Counted from the stretch's first letter, positions 30,276 through 37,304 are shown. The stretch: DNA of 64,000 nt from Planococcus sp. PAMC 21323 (GCF_000785555.1 NZ_CP009129.1:1302001-1366000), one strand, 5' to 3'. Notes: generated by a model not told the origin, from the sequence alone. A program made the numbers and translations.

Positions 30276-30935
30276 ATGTTATTTAGAGGCTTTAATTTTA
30301 AAGATCGTTCACCCCAACACCATAAACCTAAACAAGGTCAATTTTATTTTGAAACCAACTGCATTGTTTATCTCTTTGAACAGTTCTTACCTAAACTTCA
30401 TTTTGATGATGTAAGTAGTGTCCAATTTGAGTGTTATCCAAATGCTGAATTGGCTTGTCAACCCGTCATCATGGACGGGTTATTACCTGTAACGATTCCA
30501 TATGATGTAAGTGATTTCTACCAGCTATCCGATTTAGAGAAAAAGAAAAAGACACTAGACCTGATGATGGATGGACTAAAAGTTATTTGTAAAGACAAGG
30601 ATTGGGATGAAGAGCCATTCTTATATGCGTATCAAAAGGTAGCCGAAAAAAATTATACATTCAAAAAAACGTATAAAAAGCCAAAATCCAGTCCCAACCG
30701 TAAATTGAAAGCGAAAATTGAAATAGAGATTGGGATATATGATTGTACGGCTTCACTAGTAGTTGAAGATAAAGAACAAAAGCACATCTATTCAGAAGTC
30801 CTTTATCAAGAAAAGCCAAGATTCGACTTGCTCTATCCATTATTGGGAGATATTAAATGGGTAGGTAATAATGAAGTCAGGGTTCATGAAAGAAAACCAT
30901 GTGAACATCAGTTTAAAACAGTTTATTTACAGTGA
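30276..30935 (+). CDS. Hypothetical protein, related to the 28759 gene
   Basis: 219 residues from the ATG at 30276 with an AAGGAGGA site. Probably cytosolic. The C-terminal domain (about 125-205) resembles that of the 28759-29433 protein: a proline/serine-rich joint KPKSSPNRK, a beta-rich stretch, then LLGDIKWVGNNEVRVHE. The N-terminal parts differ. Function unknown; the shared layout suggests a family of two-part proteins spread by module exchange. Confidence 0.72.
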   Translation: MLFRGFNFKDRSPQHHKPKQGQFYFETNCIVYLFEQFLPKLHFDDVSSVQFECYPNAELACQPVIMDGLLPVTIPYDVSDFYQLSDLEKKKKTLDLMMDGLKVICKDKDWDEEPFLYAYQKVAEKNYTFKKTYKKPKSSPNRKLKAKIEIEIGIYDCTASLVVEDKEQKHIYSEVLYQEKPRFDLLYPLLGDIKWVGNNEVRVHERKPCEHQFKTVYLQ

Positions 30936-31007
30936 AAAAAAGCGCAAATTCATATGTCAGAACTTCTAGAATAATATTTTACCGATGATCGATAGAGTTC
31001 TTAATCG

Positions 31008-31050
31008 CCAAAAGGAAAAAAGCTCAACTATGAGCTCTTTGCCTTTTTGG
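31008..31050 (+). terminator. Terminator after the 30276 gene
   Basis: Stem with core agctca / tgagct and outer arms ccaaaagg / cctttttgg, ending in a T-rich run. Confidence 0.7.
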
Positions 31051-31059
31051 TTTGTCAAA

Positions 31060-31081
31060 GTGTACTTTTACGAACGCTTTT
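31060..31081 (+). repeat. Dispersed repeat R, copy 2
   Basis: gtgtacttttacgaacgc followed by tttt, nearly identical to copy 1 at 26061. Confidence 0.55.
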
Positions 31082-31217
31082 ATTTCCATAATTATCTAGC
31101 TATTCATTTGGAATTTAAGTATATTAAACCAAGGGGTTCCATTTTAGTCTTAAAGGTATTAAAAAAAGAAAGCTTTTAAAAAAGTCCGATGAAATTTTTG
31201 ATGCAAAGATTAGAATG

Positions 31218-31251
31218 TGTATGTAACTTAAGTACAATTAAATAAAATTTA
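31218..31251 (+). repeat. 34-bp dif-like palindrome P7 (degenerate right arm)
   Basis: Left arm TGTATGTAACTTAA matches 13 of 14, centre GTACAA, right arm TTAAATAAAATTTA matches 9 of 14. Confidence 0.6.
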
Positions 31252-31306
31252 GAATCACACCATCGTCAACTAGATAAAACTTTCTGTCATTAAGGGGACT
31301 TAGAAT

Positions 31307-31465
31307 ATGAAAATGTATTTAAGGTATATTTTTTTAATAGTAGTAATTTCTATTGCTGCCATAGACACTTGGGGAGAAACAAGTAAAACTATTATGTATG
31401 TAATAGCCCTTATAAGTACACTTGCCCTAATTATTATGGAAGTAAGAGAGAAAAGTGAAAGTTAA
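31307..31465 (+). CDS. Small membrane protein, two helices
   Basis: 52 residues, starting MKMYLRYIFLIVVISIAAID. Two hydrophobic segments (about 5-19 and 29-44) with an acidic/basic tail (MEVREKSES). A TAAGGGGA site precedes the ATG at 31307. Only gene between P7 and P8. No family recognised. It is below usual length cut-offs but has a good ribosome site and a clear membrane pattern. Confidence 0.55.
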   Translation: MKMYLRYIFLIVVISIAAIDTWGETSKTIMYVIALISTLALIIMEVREKSES

Positions 31466-31515
31466 TAAGGAGGGAAGATGCGAACACTATCACATTTTCT
31501 CTCATCTTTAGTATA

Positions 31516-31538
31516 GGTGTGTGTTTTCGAACACTTTT
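31516..31538 (+). repeat. Dispersed repeat R, copy 3 (divergent)
   Basis: ggtgtgtgttttcgaacac followed by tttt. Same layout as copies 1 and 2 with several changes. Confidence 0.4.
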
Positions 31539-31618
31539 ATTCGAGAAAGCAATGCTGATTATTCCATCTCCATATTATGGGGATTGATGTTAATCTAAAT
31601 GTAGAGAATGTTTGAAAC

Positions 31619-31652
31619 TGAATGTAACTTATGTGCAGTTAAGTTACATTCA
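31619..31652 (+). repeat. 34-bp dif-like palindrome P8
   Basis: Left arm TGAATGTAACTTAT (one change), centre GTGCAG identical to P3, right arm perfect. Confidence 0.9.
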
Positions 31653-31722
31653 TAGGAGTAAAATAAGAATATATAAAGATCTTCCATTTTCACTATAAAC
31701 TTTACTTTTAGGAGATGATTTT

Positions 31723-31947
31723 TTGTTGCATAAAATTAAAGTTTTTTTTGGCATAATTACAATTTTTTTGGTGCTTTTCAAACTTATTTCCCCTGATTTC
31801 GAACCTTTTACTGGTTTTATTTTTGCATGGATGGGATTGTTTTTCCTACTTTTAGGTGGAGAGGAATTTCAAAAGAAAAACAAATTTTTAGGCATCGTTT
31901 ACGGGTCTGGAGGCATATTTTTAGTTTTACTAGTCCTAATGCAGTAG
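31723..31947 (+). CDS. Hypothetical small membrane protein
   Basis: 74 residues with a TTG start and a TAGGAG site. Three hydrophobic stretches (about 6-22, 30-46, 56-73). No recognised family. It is the sole gene in the module between P8 and P9, whose centres are the same ordered pair (GTGCAG then TGTGAA) as in the unrelated P3-P4 module. Confidence 0.65.
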   Translation: MLHKIKVFFGIITIFLVLFKLISPDFEPFTGFIFAWMGLFFLLLGGEEFQKKNKFLGIVYGSGGIFLVLLVLMQ

Positions 31948-31958
31948 ATGATCAGTAT

Positions 31959-31992
31959 TGAATGTAACTCAATGTGAATTAAGTTACATTCA
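31959..31992 (+). repeat. 34-bp dif-like palindrome P9
   Basis: Left arm TGAATGTAACTCAA (one change), centre TGTGAA identical to P4, right arm perfect. Lies between two convergent genes. Confidence 0.9.
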
Positions 31993-32012
31993 CATCCTAA
32001 TGAAAGATCTAA

Positions 32013-32441
32013 TTAGAACATACCGAAAAAATCAGTCGTAAATAATAAAATGAGAAGCACAAGTATAAAAACTAATTGGCCAATCGTATAAATATAGGCA
32101 TTGGGGTTTTTGGCATATTTCTTTTCCATGATTGCTCTTACTATTTCAGTTATGAATACAAGTCCAAACAATAAAAACCACGGCTCCAAAAGTAAGTAAG
32201 ATTCACCTAGAGGTCTGGATACATTAATGAAAAACCCTAATACTATTAAAGTCATAAAGAAAATTCTGATACTCCAGTCGATTTTCTTGTGTTGGTTATT
32301 TACATGATTATGTGAGAACGCTTTTGGTTTTTCGACTCCTAACCACCTTCGCAAGATAGCATTAAATAAAGCCATTAACACGAATAAAATGATTAGTAAG
32401 AGCAAAAAATGTAACCAGAAGGTTGGTTCAATTTCATACAT
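32013..32441 (-). CDS. DUF4181-like membrane protein
   Basis: 142 residues, minus strand, GGGAGG site. Four membrane segments (about 9-29, 55-73, 83-101, 117-137) with a charged cytosolic loop (LRRWLGVEKPKAFSHNHVN). The pattern of LRR(W)LG followed by HKKIDW and IYTIGQ resembles DUF4181 proteins common in accessory regions of Bacillales; this is from memory and not certain. Function unknown. Confidence 0.65.
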   Translation of the reverse strand: MYEIEPTFWLHFLLLLIILFVLMALFNAILRRWLGVEKPKAFSHNHVNNQHKKIDWSIRIFFMTLIVLGFFINVSRPLGESYLLLEPWFLLFGLVFITEIVRAIMEKKYAKNPNAYIYTIGQLVFILVLLILLFTTDFFGMF

Positions 32442-32627
32442 GAAATGTCCTCCCTTTTACTTAATTAGTTATAATTATTATACTAATAATTTTCCATTAA
32501 AACTTCATTTTTTCAAAAAAGAGGAATTAAATATTTTTTCACTTCCTTGATTCTACTGGCTTCACAAAAAAATCATACATTCAGAATGCTGTTCTGTAAG
32601 CTTTCAAAACTTGAATCTCAACAGATG

Positions 32628-32656
32628 TAGGTTTACATATCGCAGCTTATCGGAAG
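32628..32656 (+). repeat. Dispersed repeat S, copy 1
   Basis: taggtttacatatc then gcagcttatcggaag. Related copies lie at 33538 and 34203. Confidence 0.45.
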
Positions 32657-32672
32657 TTTATAAAATCAAAAT

Positions 32673-32706
32673 GGAGAAGGTGCTGGTCTTAAGCATCTTC
32701 TTTTTT
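32673..32706 (+). terminator. Orphan terminator hairpin
   Basis: agaaggtgct / agcatcttct (one G-U pair), 7-nt loop and seven T. No plus-strand gene lies directly upstream, so it may be a leftover of a lost gene. Confidence 0.6.
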
Positions 32707-32716
32707 CATTCATGTA

Positions 32717-32738
32717 GGTGCACTTTTAAGGACGGTTA
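32717..32738 (+). repeat. Dispersed repeat R, copy 4 (divergent)
   Basis: ggtgcacttttaaggacg followed by gtta. Confidence 0.4.
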
Positions 32739-32866
32739 ATAAAATATATGGCAAAGAAGAAAGACTAAACTGGATTGTAAGAATTCCCTGTTTTTTGAAT
32801 GGGTTTATATGGTATGTTGAGGAGAAAAAGAGTTGCTGAAATACGAAGTTCTAAAGGAGAAATGCT

Positions 32867-33421
32867 ATGAAAAAGAGATTATTTATTTTCTTTTCGTCAC
32901 TAATTGCTTTAATTACTATAGGTTACCTCATATTCCTGTTCATGTTTTATTATGAACCCACTCCTAGTAAAGACAATGTTGAAGAAATGGTAAGCGCAAA
33001 AGATCTTACGGAATTCGGGGAGGTTGAGGGATCATATCTACTAACTCCAAGAAACTATGGTTTTTACAATAAAGATAGCATTTATATCGTAGAACAGTAC
33101 TTAGAAAAAGGTGAGGAGTATAATCAGCAATATGTATTAATAGAAGAGGGTTTGGAATTAACGGAGGATGATAAGCAGACTATCAACCAAATCCATGCTA
33201 AAGATGAATTGCAAGCTGGTTACGTAGATGATCTAAAAGTAATATCAAAGCATCGAATGTCTGTCTATAAAAATAATGAAAAAGTTGAAGAAAATTGGCT
33301 TTTTAAAATTACCTATAAAAATGATGAAGATTACTTTTTGACTTTTATTCATTCCGAAAATATAGAAGTAGGTAAATTTAATTTTTTTACCGAAGGATAT
33401 GAACAGTTTCTACAGTTTTAG
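32867..33421 (+). CDS. Hypothetical secreted or membrane-anchored protein
   Basis: 184 residues, AAAGGAG site. One N-terminal membrane segment (about 6-28) without a lipobox or clear cleavage site, so the remaining 155 residues should lie outside, anchored. The outer part is acidic and rich in Tyr/Asn with alternating strands (VISKHRMSVYKNNEKVEENW). No recognised domain. Single gene. Confidence 0.7.
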   Translation: MKKRLFIFFSSLIALITIGYLIFLFMFYYEPTPSKDNVEEMVSAKDLTEFGEVEGSYLLTPRNYGFYNKDSIYIVEQYLEKGEEYNQQYVLIEEGLELTEDDKQTINQIHAKDELQAGYVDDLKVISKHRMSVYKNNEKVEENWLFKITYKNDEDYFLTFIHSENIEVGKFNFFTEGYEQFLQF

Positions 33422-33537
33422 TGTATTGACATTTTACTGATTTGAAAATTAGCTCTGCGTAAAGAATATTGGAAATTTCCTTTTCATATAACGATAAAAT
33501 TTTTAATTAGTGCCGGCAGTCAGTATACCTAATAACA

Positions 33538-33566
33538 TAGGTTTACATATCATGAGTTATCGGTAG
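33538..33566 (+). repeat. Dispersed repeat S, copy 2
   Basis: taggtttacatatc then atgagttatcggtag; 13 leading and several trailing bases shared with copy 1. Confidence 0.4.
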
Positions 33567-33686
33567 TACGACAGAAATGAAGTAAAATGCCTATTAAACT
33601 TTTATTTCCAAATAAGTGAAACAATTATCAGATAACTCCGTATAGTAGTTATACCGATTTGTTTTTAAAAAAAGGGGGAATTTATT

Positions 33687-34124
33687 TTGAAACGATTTTT
33701 ATATTATTTTGTTTGGACACTGACAATTGGATTCATACTTTATATTGGAATGCAGTTACAGGATCTAGTAGTTGAAAGATCTCAAATGACATTTAATCCT
33801 TTTCCATTTCAGGCCTATATGGCTTTATTTTCAGTGGTTATCGGCTTACTGATTCGCATGCCTAAATTTTTACTGCAAATAAAGAAAAGAGACTCTTTGA
33901 CCTATGATTGGATTAAATTCACTGCTATCGGATTACCCACGCTCTATGTGGTAGTAATGACTTTCCTTCCGTTCTCACCTCTAGGAGAAGGTTGGCTTCC
34001 TATTCCAAGTTTTCTTCTCTTTGGCGGAGCGACTATCCCTACAATTGCCGGATTAGTTTTTGGCTATATAGTATTGGCGAGTTTCAAAGCTACAAATGCT
34101 TCAAAGTCTAAAGTGAATGTCTAA
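33687..34124 (+). CDS. Hypothetical membrane protein, four helices
   Basis: 145 residues with a TTG start and GGGGGAA site. Hydrophobic segments at about 7-24, 46-62, 80-98 and 108-132; the loop with RMPKFLLQIKKRDSL is basic and probably cytosolic. No family recognised. Single gene with AT-rich flanks. Confidence 0.7.
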   Translation: MKRFLYYFVWTLTIGFILYIGMQLQDLVVERSQMTFNPFPFQAYMALFSVVIGLLIRMPKFLLQIKKRDSLTYDWIKFTAIGLPTLYVVVMTFLPFSPLGEGWLPIPSFLLFGGATIPTIAGLVFGYIVLASFKATNASKSKVNV

Positions 34125-34202
34125 CAGCGATTTGTAGTAATATCTTTCTGCAATTAAATCATTCTACTTTCTGTTATCGTCGACTTATTTATTAAGTTAC
34201 TC

Positions 34203-34230
34203 CAGTTTATATATGACATCTTATCTGAAG
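34203..34230 (+). repeat. Dispersed repeat S, copy 3
   Basis: cagtttatatatgac then atcttatctgaag, a diverged copy of gtttacatatc...cttatcggaag. Followed 28 bp later by repeat R copy 5, as S copy 1 is followed by R copy 4. Confidence 0.4.
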
Positions 34231-34257
34231 AAGGAACTTGTTTGAAGTTTACATTTG

Positions 34258-34283
34258 TGAACATGTTCTTTTACGAAAGCTTT
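34258..34283 (+). repeat. Dispersed repeat R, copy 5 (divergent)
   Basis: gtgaacatgttcttttacg then aaagcttt. Confidence 0.35.
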
Positions 34284-34414
34284 GAACAAGAAGAATCTAT
34301 GAAATGTAAACGACGATTTTGTCATTATGCCTAGTTAAATTGGAATCTGTAATTCGATACACGAATAAGGAAAGTTTTGATATTTTCAAAATTAGGAGAA
34401 GAGGGATATTTAAA

Positions 34415-34688
34415 TTGAACAAAAGGGGAACTGGATTAGTTTTATTGCAACTGCAGCGTTATTGTTTTCTTCAAAATAGATAGCTGGGCTATATTTTGAA
34501 TCAACACGACTTCTTGGAATGAGGAATTGTTTAAATCGATGATTTCCAATATCGGAAGACCATTGAGTATAATGAGTTTTTGGGCATTATTAATTGGATT
34601 CAGCTATCTCGGTTGGGCAGAATTTGAAGAGATAATTTCGAAAAAAAGGCTAATGCTTTATAGAATTCAAAACGCCAAGACCCTCTAA
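34415..34688 (+). pseudogene. Decayed small membrane protein gene
   Basis: A TTG start after GAGGGAT begins a frame that continues only by changing frame: NWISFIATAALLFSSK (ends at TAG near 34478), then after a second break TTSWNEELFKSMISNIGRP and LSIMSFWALLIGFSYLGWAE up to a TAA at 34686. Two stops and at least one frameshift interrupt what looks like an 85- to 90-residue two-helix protein. The terminator after it is intact. Confidence 0.6.
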
Positions 34689-34705
34689 GTTTCATGGCGT
34701 TTTTA
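34669..34705 (+). terminator. Terminator after the decayed gene
   Basis: aaaacgcca / tggcgtttt around 17 nt, T run, ending 8 bp before P10. Confidence 0.75.
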
Positions 34706-34712
34706 GCGTAGA

Positions 34713-34746
34713 TGAATGTAATTTAAATGTAGTTAAATTACATTCA
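34713..34746 (+). repeat. 34-bp dif-like palindrome P10 with matched changes in both arms
   Basis: TGAATGTAATTTAA, centre ATGTAG, TTAAATTACATTCA. Compared with the consensus, C to T at arm position 10 is matched by G to A in the other arm, so the palindrome is still perfect. Confidence 0.92.
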
Positions 34747-34877
34747 ACATGAAATGGAGAAGAATAGGAATATGAAGAATATAGGATTGAAAATGATATC
34801 GATCATACCTATTATTTGGTACTTGTTATAGTTGAGATAGATGCAAGTAGAAAATGCTTAAAAAAGAGAGGTGCTAA

Positions 34878-35030
34878 ATGGAAATCTTTATTACTGCCTT
34901 ATGTAGTATCTGGATAGCGTTTTTATTATATCTACTCATCGAGAAAAAATTGACTAAGCGAGACAAACTACTTCTCTATTTCAATATCGCAGCCCTTCTT
35001 TTTATTCTAAGTATGTCATCTTTATATTAA
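34878..35030 (+). CDS. Very small membrane protein
   Basis: 50 residues (MEIFITALCSIWIAFLLYLL, then a basic EKKLTKRDK loop, then a second helix ending SMSSLY). The GAGAGGTG site precedes the ATG at 34878. A 19-codon frame (34772-34831, MKNIGLKMISIIPIIWYLL) with its own GGAG site lies just upstream and may be a tiny peptide gene or a truncated remnant. No family recognised. Confidence 0.45.
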   Translation: MEIFITALCSIWIAFLLYLLIEKKLTKRDKLLLYFNIAALLFILSMSSLY

Positions 35031-35106
35031 ACACTCTAAAGATCGCAATGTTACGGAAGTAATAGTAATATGCATGTCAATTTCTTGGTTTAGATAAATT
35101 TATATT

Positions 35107-35520
35107 TTAGCATGCTCTATTCATCGCAATGGTATTGAGCACGAGTATATAAAATGGATACCCCAGCGCTCCACCAATCGTCAAAAGGCCAATAACAGGA
35201 TTTGGTTCATCTCCACCGTAAGTTATCGGAAAGACATAAGCAAATATCAATACGAAAAGAACAAAATTAGGTAGCCATAAAATTGCAGTTACATAGTTTA
35301 CTTTTCTTTCTTCTAACCAATTTGTAGTAAGGAAATAAACTAATATAGTACCGCCCGTAAATAGAGAGAGTGAGCTTATATTAGTTATCGTATTCACTGT
35401 AGCAAGATCCCATTCGGTGAGTCTGCTGATTCGATAACCATTTAGCATCAGTTCAAATGGAATAAACACAATAAAAGCATATAGCATACTAATCACATTT
35501 AACTTTAGAAAGTAGCTCAT
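35107..35520 (-). CDS. Hypothetical membrane protein, four helices
   Basis: 137 residues, minus strand, AGGGGGT site. Hydrophobic segments at about 8-26, 46-64, 76-95 and 107-130. The loop ITYGGDEPNPVIGLL is acidic and probably extracytoplasmic. No recognised family. It faces away from the 35678 gene. Confidence 0.65.
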   Translation of the reverse strand: MSYFLKLNVISMLYAFIVFIPFELMLNGYRISRLTEWDLATVNTITNISSLSLFTGGTILVYFLTTNWLEERKVNYVTAILWLPNFVLFVLIFAYVFPITYGGDEPNPVIGLLTIGGALGYPFYILVLNTIAMNRAC

Positions 35521-35677
35521 CTAAAAACCCCCTAGTCGTAGTTCTTGTGAAATTTGTAAATGTTTTCAATAGAATAGACCTATTAATCTTTAACAATGTT
35601 TCAATTTATTTCAAATAAATCAATTTTAAAAAATATCATAAATGCTTTTAAAAAGTAAACTCATAAGGAGGAGTAGA

Positions 35678-36139
35678 GTGGATATAACTCAATTGGATAT
35701 AAAAGAAATCAAGTACTTAAAAAAGAAAAAGCTAATTCAAGATAATATTTTTATGTTGTTAATCTTTCTATTCCTAATTTATTTTGCTAGTAATGAGAGG
35801 CATTCTTTCATCATTGGTTCATTTTTCGTGTACATATGGATAGCGGTAGCTTTTGTGATGTATACACTAAAAACAGGAAAACACATTGGTACGAAAACTA
35901 GTATATATGTGAAAAGATATGATAGAAATAAGATAGGCGAAAAGCGGTGGAAGCGCAACAAATTAATTGAACTATTCATTATTGGTATCATAGGTATTGG
36001 TATTGGATTCGTATTCATTTTTGAAAATATCAATACCGTAGGTGCGAATATTCCTAGTTATTATTTCCCGTTTATTGGATCGTGGATTGGTTTTAATTTA
36101 GGTGAAATAGGAAGAATGAGCAAGTTACAAGAACAATAA
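35678..36139 (+). CDS. Hypothetical membrane protein
   Basis: 153 residues from the GTG at 35678, directly after AAGGAGGAG; upstream in-frame codons lie before that site. N-terminal charged part (DIKEIKYLKKKKLIQ), then membrane pairs at about 22-58 and 99-143 separated by a very basic loop (VKRYDRNKIGEKRWKRNK). No recognised family. Last gene of the island; a shared terminator separates it from ispH. Confidence 0.68.
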   Translation: MDITQLDIKEIKYLKKKKLIQDNIFMLLIFLFLIYFASNERHSFIIGSFFVYIWIAVAFVMYTLKTGKHIGTKTSIYVKRYDRNKIGEKRWKRNKLIELFIIGIIGIGIGFVFIFENINTVGANIPSYYFPFIGSWIGFNLGEIGRMSKLQEQ

Positions 36140-36187
36140 AAAAGCTGTCGCCAAAAGTTAAATCTTAACTTTTGCGACAGCTTTTAA
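36137..36187. terminator. Long bidirectional terminator at the island's right edge
   Basis: A nested stem of about 21 bp (aaaagctgtcgc + aaaagttaa and complements, 3-nt loop) has A and T runs on its two sides. It serves the convergent 35678 gene and ispH. Confidence 0.9.
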
Positions 36188-37168
36188 TTATTCACCTACT
36201 GGATAAGGCTCAATGCGATCCGATGGTTTCGGATGCTTGATTTTCGGTAAAATTTTATTGAGTGGTACAGAACGGGTTAACTCGTGAGTGCTTGAGTCTG
36301 CTGGATCGTATAGATCCAAGAATTTCATCACTTCTTTGACGATAGGTGTTGGTGTAGATGCACCTGCAGTAATACCAACAGTTTCAACGCCTTCTAGCCA
36401 TTCTAATTTCAACTCAGACAAATCAGAAATACGATAAGCAGGAGTTCCGGCGATATCTTGAGATACTTGTGCTAAACGGTTTGAGTTATTGCTCATTGGA
36501 TCTCCAATAACTAACAATAAATCCGTGTCGCCAGCTTGTTGTGCCACGGCTTCTTGGCGCACTTGCGTTGCCAAGCAAATTTCTTTATGAACTTCAGAGT
36601 GTGGGAATTTTTCTTTTAAGCGTTCCATCATCGCTACAACGTCCCATTGGCTCATAGTTGTTTGGTTTGTCACAATGATTTTTTCGGAATCGAGTTCTAA
36701 TTGGTTAACGTCTTCAACACTTTCTACTAAATGAACCATATCAGGTGCTACACCAATTGCGCCTTCAGGTTCTGGGTGTCCGCTTTTCCCAATGTAAACG
36801 ATCTGGTAGCCATCTGCTGTTTTCTCACGAATCAAGTCATGCGTTACAGTAACATCAGGACATGTTGCATCAATTGATACTAAGCCTTTCCGTCTTGCCA
36901 ACTCGCGCACTTGTGGAGAAACACCATGTGCTGTAAAGATAACCGTACCCGTTTCAACTTTTTCCAAAATTTCAAGACGGTTTGGTCCATCTAATGTAAT
37001 AATGCCATCTTGCTCGAACGCGTCCGTTACGTGTTTATTGTGGACAATCATTCCTAATATATAAATGGGGCGTGGCAAACTTTCGTCCATCGCAGCATTT
37101 TTTGCGATAACCATCGCATCGACTACTCCGTAGCAATATCCTCTTGGCGATATTTTCATAACTTTCAT
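36188..37168 (-). CDS. ispH: 4-hydroxy-3-methylbut-2-enyl diphosphate reductase (IspH)
   Basis: Last step of the MEP isoprenoid pathway: reduces HMBPP to IPP and DMAPP with an iron-sulfur cluster. 326 residues from the ATG at 37168 ([15 protein letters not shown]). The three cluster cysteines are in RGYCYGV, DATCPDV and EICLATQ. AAAGGAG lies 11 bases upstream. Minus strand, head to head with cshB. In B. subtilis it directly follows nif3; here the 10-kb island intervenes and the orientation is reversed. Confidence 0.95.
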   Translation of the reverse strand: MKVMKISPRGYCYGVVDAMVIAKNAAMDESLPRPIYILGMIVHNKHVTDAFEQDGIITLDGPNRLEILEKVETGTVIFTAHGVSPQVRELARRKGLVSIDATCPDVTVTHDLIREKTADGYQIVYIGKSGHPEPEGAIGVAPDMVHLVESVEDVNQLELDSEKIIVTNQTTMSQWDVVAMMERLKEKFPHSEVHKEICLATQVRQEAVAQQAGDTDLLLVIGDPMSNNSNRLAQVSQDIAGTPAYRISDLSELKLEWLEGVETVGITAGASTPTPIVKEVMKFLDLYDPADSSTHELTRSVPLNKILPKIKHPKPSDRIEPYPVGE

Positions 37169-37304
37169 CCAGTACCGCGCTCCTTTCAATTTCACAATCA
37201 TATATTCATTATAACGGAGACGGCACAGCTTTACAAAAGTTGCATCGCGTAAAGAGGGGAATTTATGCTATAATGTCTAGAGCGTAAGGAGGGAATTTAA
37301 TCCC

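Larger units (their letters stand above)
30936..31306. other. Gap with terminator and repeats, no gene
   Basis: 371 bp. Holds a terminator (31008-31050), repeat R copy 2 (31060-31081) and degenerate palindrome P7 (31218-31251). An open frame from 30985 runs through the terminator and repeat and has no ribosome site, so I do not call it a gene. Confidence 0.5.
32442..32866. other. Gap of 425 bp with terminator and two dispersed repeats
   Basis: No credible gene. In order: repeat S copy 1 (32628-32656), a terminator hairpin (32673-32706) and repeat R copy 4 (32717-32738). A right-arm-like atacattca near 32575 may be a remnant of the 34-bp repeat. Confidence 0.45.

Noticed and set aside
30214..30414. 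66-codon frame overlapping the start of the 30276 gene
   Set aside because: The strong AAGGAGGA site serves the other frame (ATG 30276); this frame has no site of its own.
30985..31179. 64-codon plus-strand frame after the 30276 gene
   Set aside because: It runs through a terminator and a dispersed repeat, and has no ribosome binding site.
26862..34746. CRISPR array as explanation of the repeats
   Set aside because: Spacing ranges from hundreds of bases to kilobases, spacers contain genes, and no cas genes are present.
26862..34746. loxP/FRT sites proper
   Set aside because: Total length is 34 bp as in loxP, but arms are 14 bp with a 6-bp centre rather than 13-8-13, and the arm sequence does not match.
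26862..34746. Rho-independent terminators as explanation of the 34-bp palindromes
   Set aside because: The stems are AT-rich, no T run follows, and separate true terminators lie beside several copies.
25865..36187. Prophage or integrative element
   Set aside because: No integrase, replication, packaging or conjugation genes and no att-like tRNA duplication at the ends.
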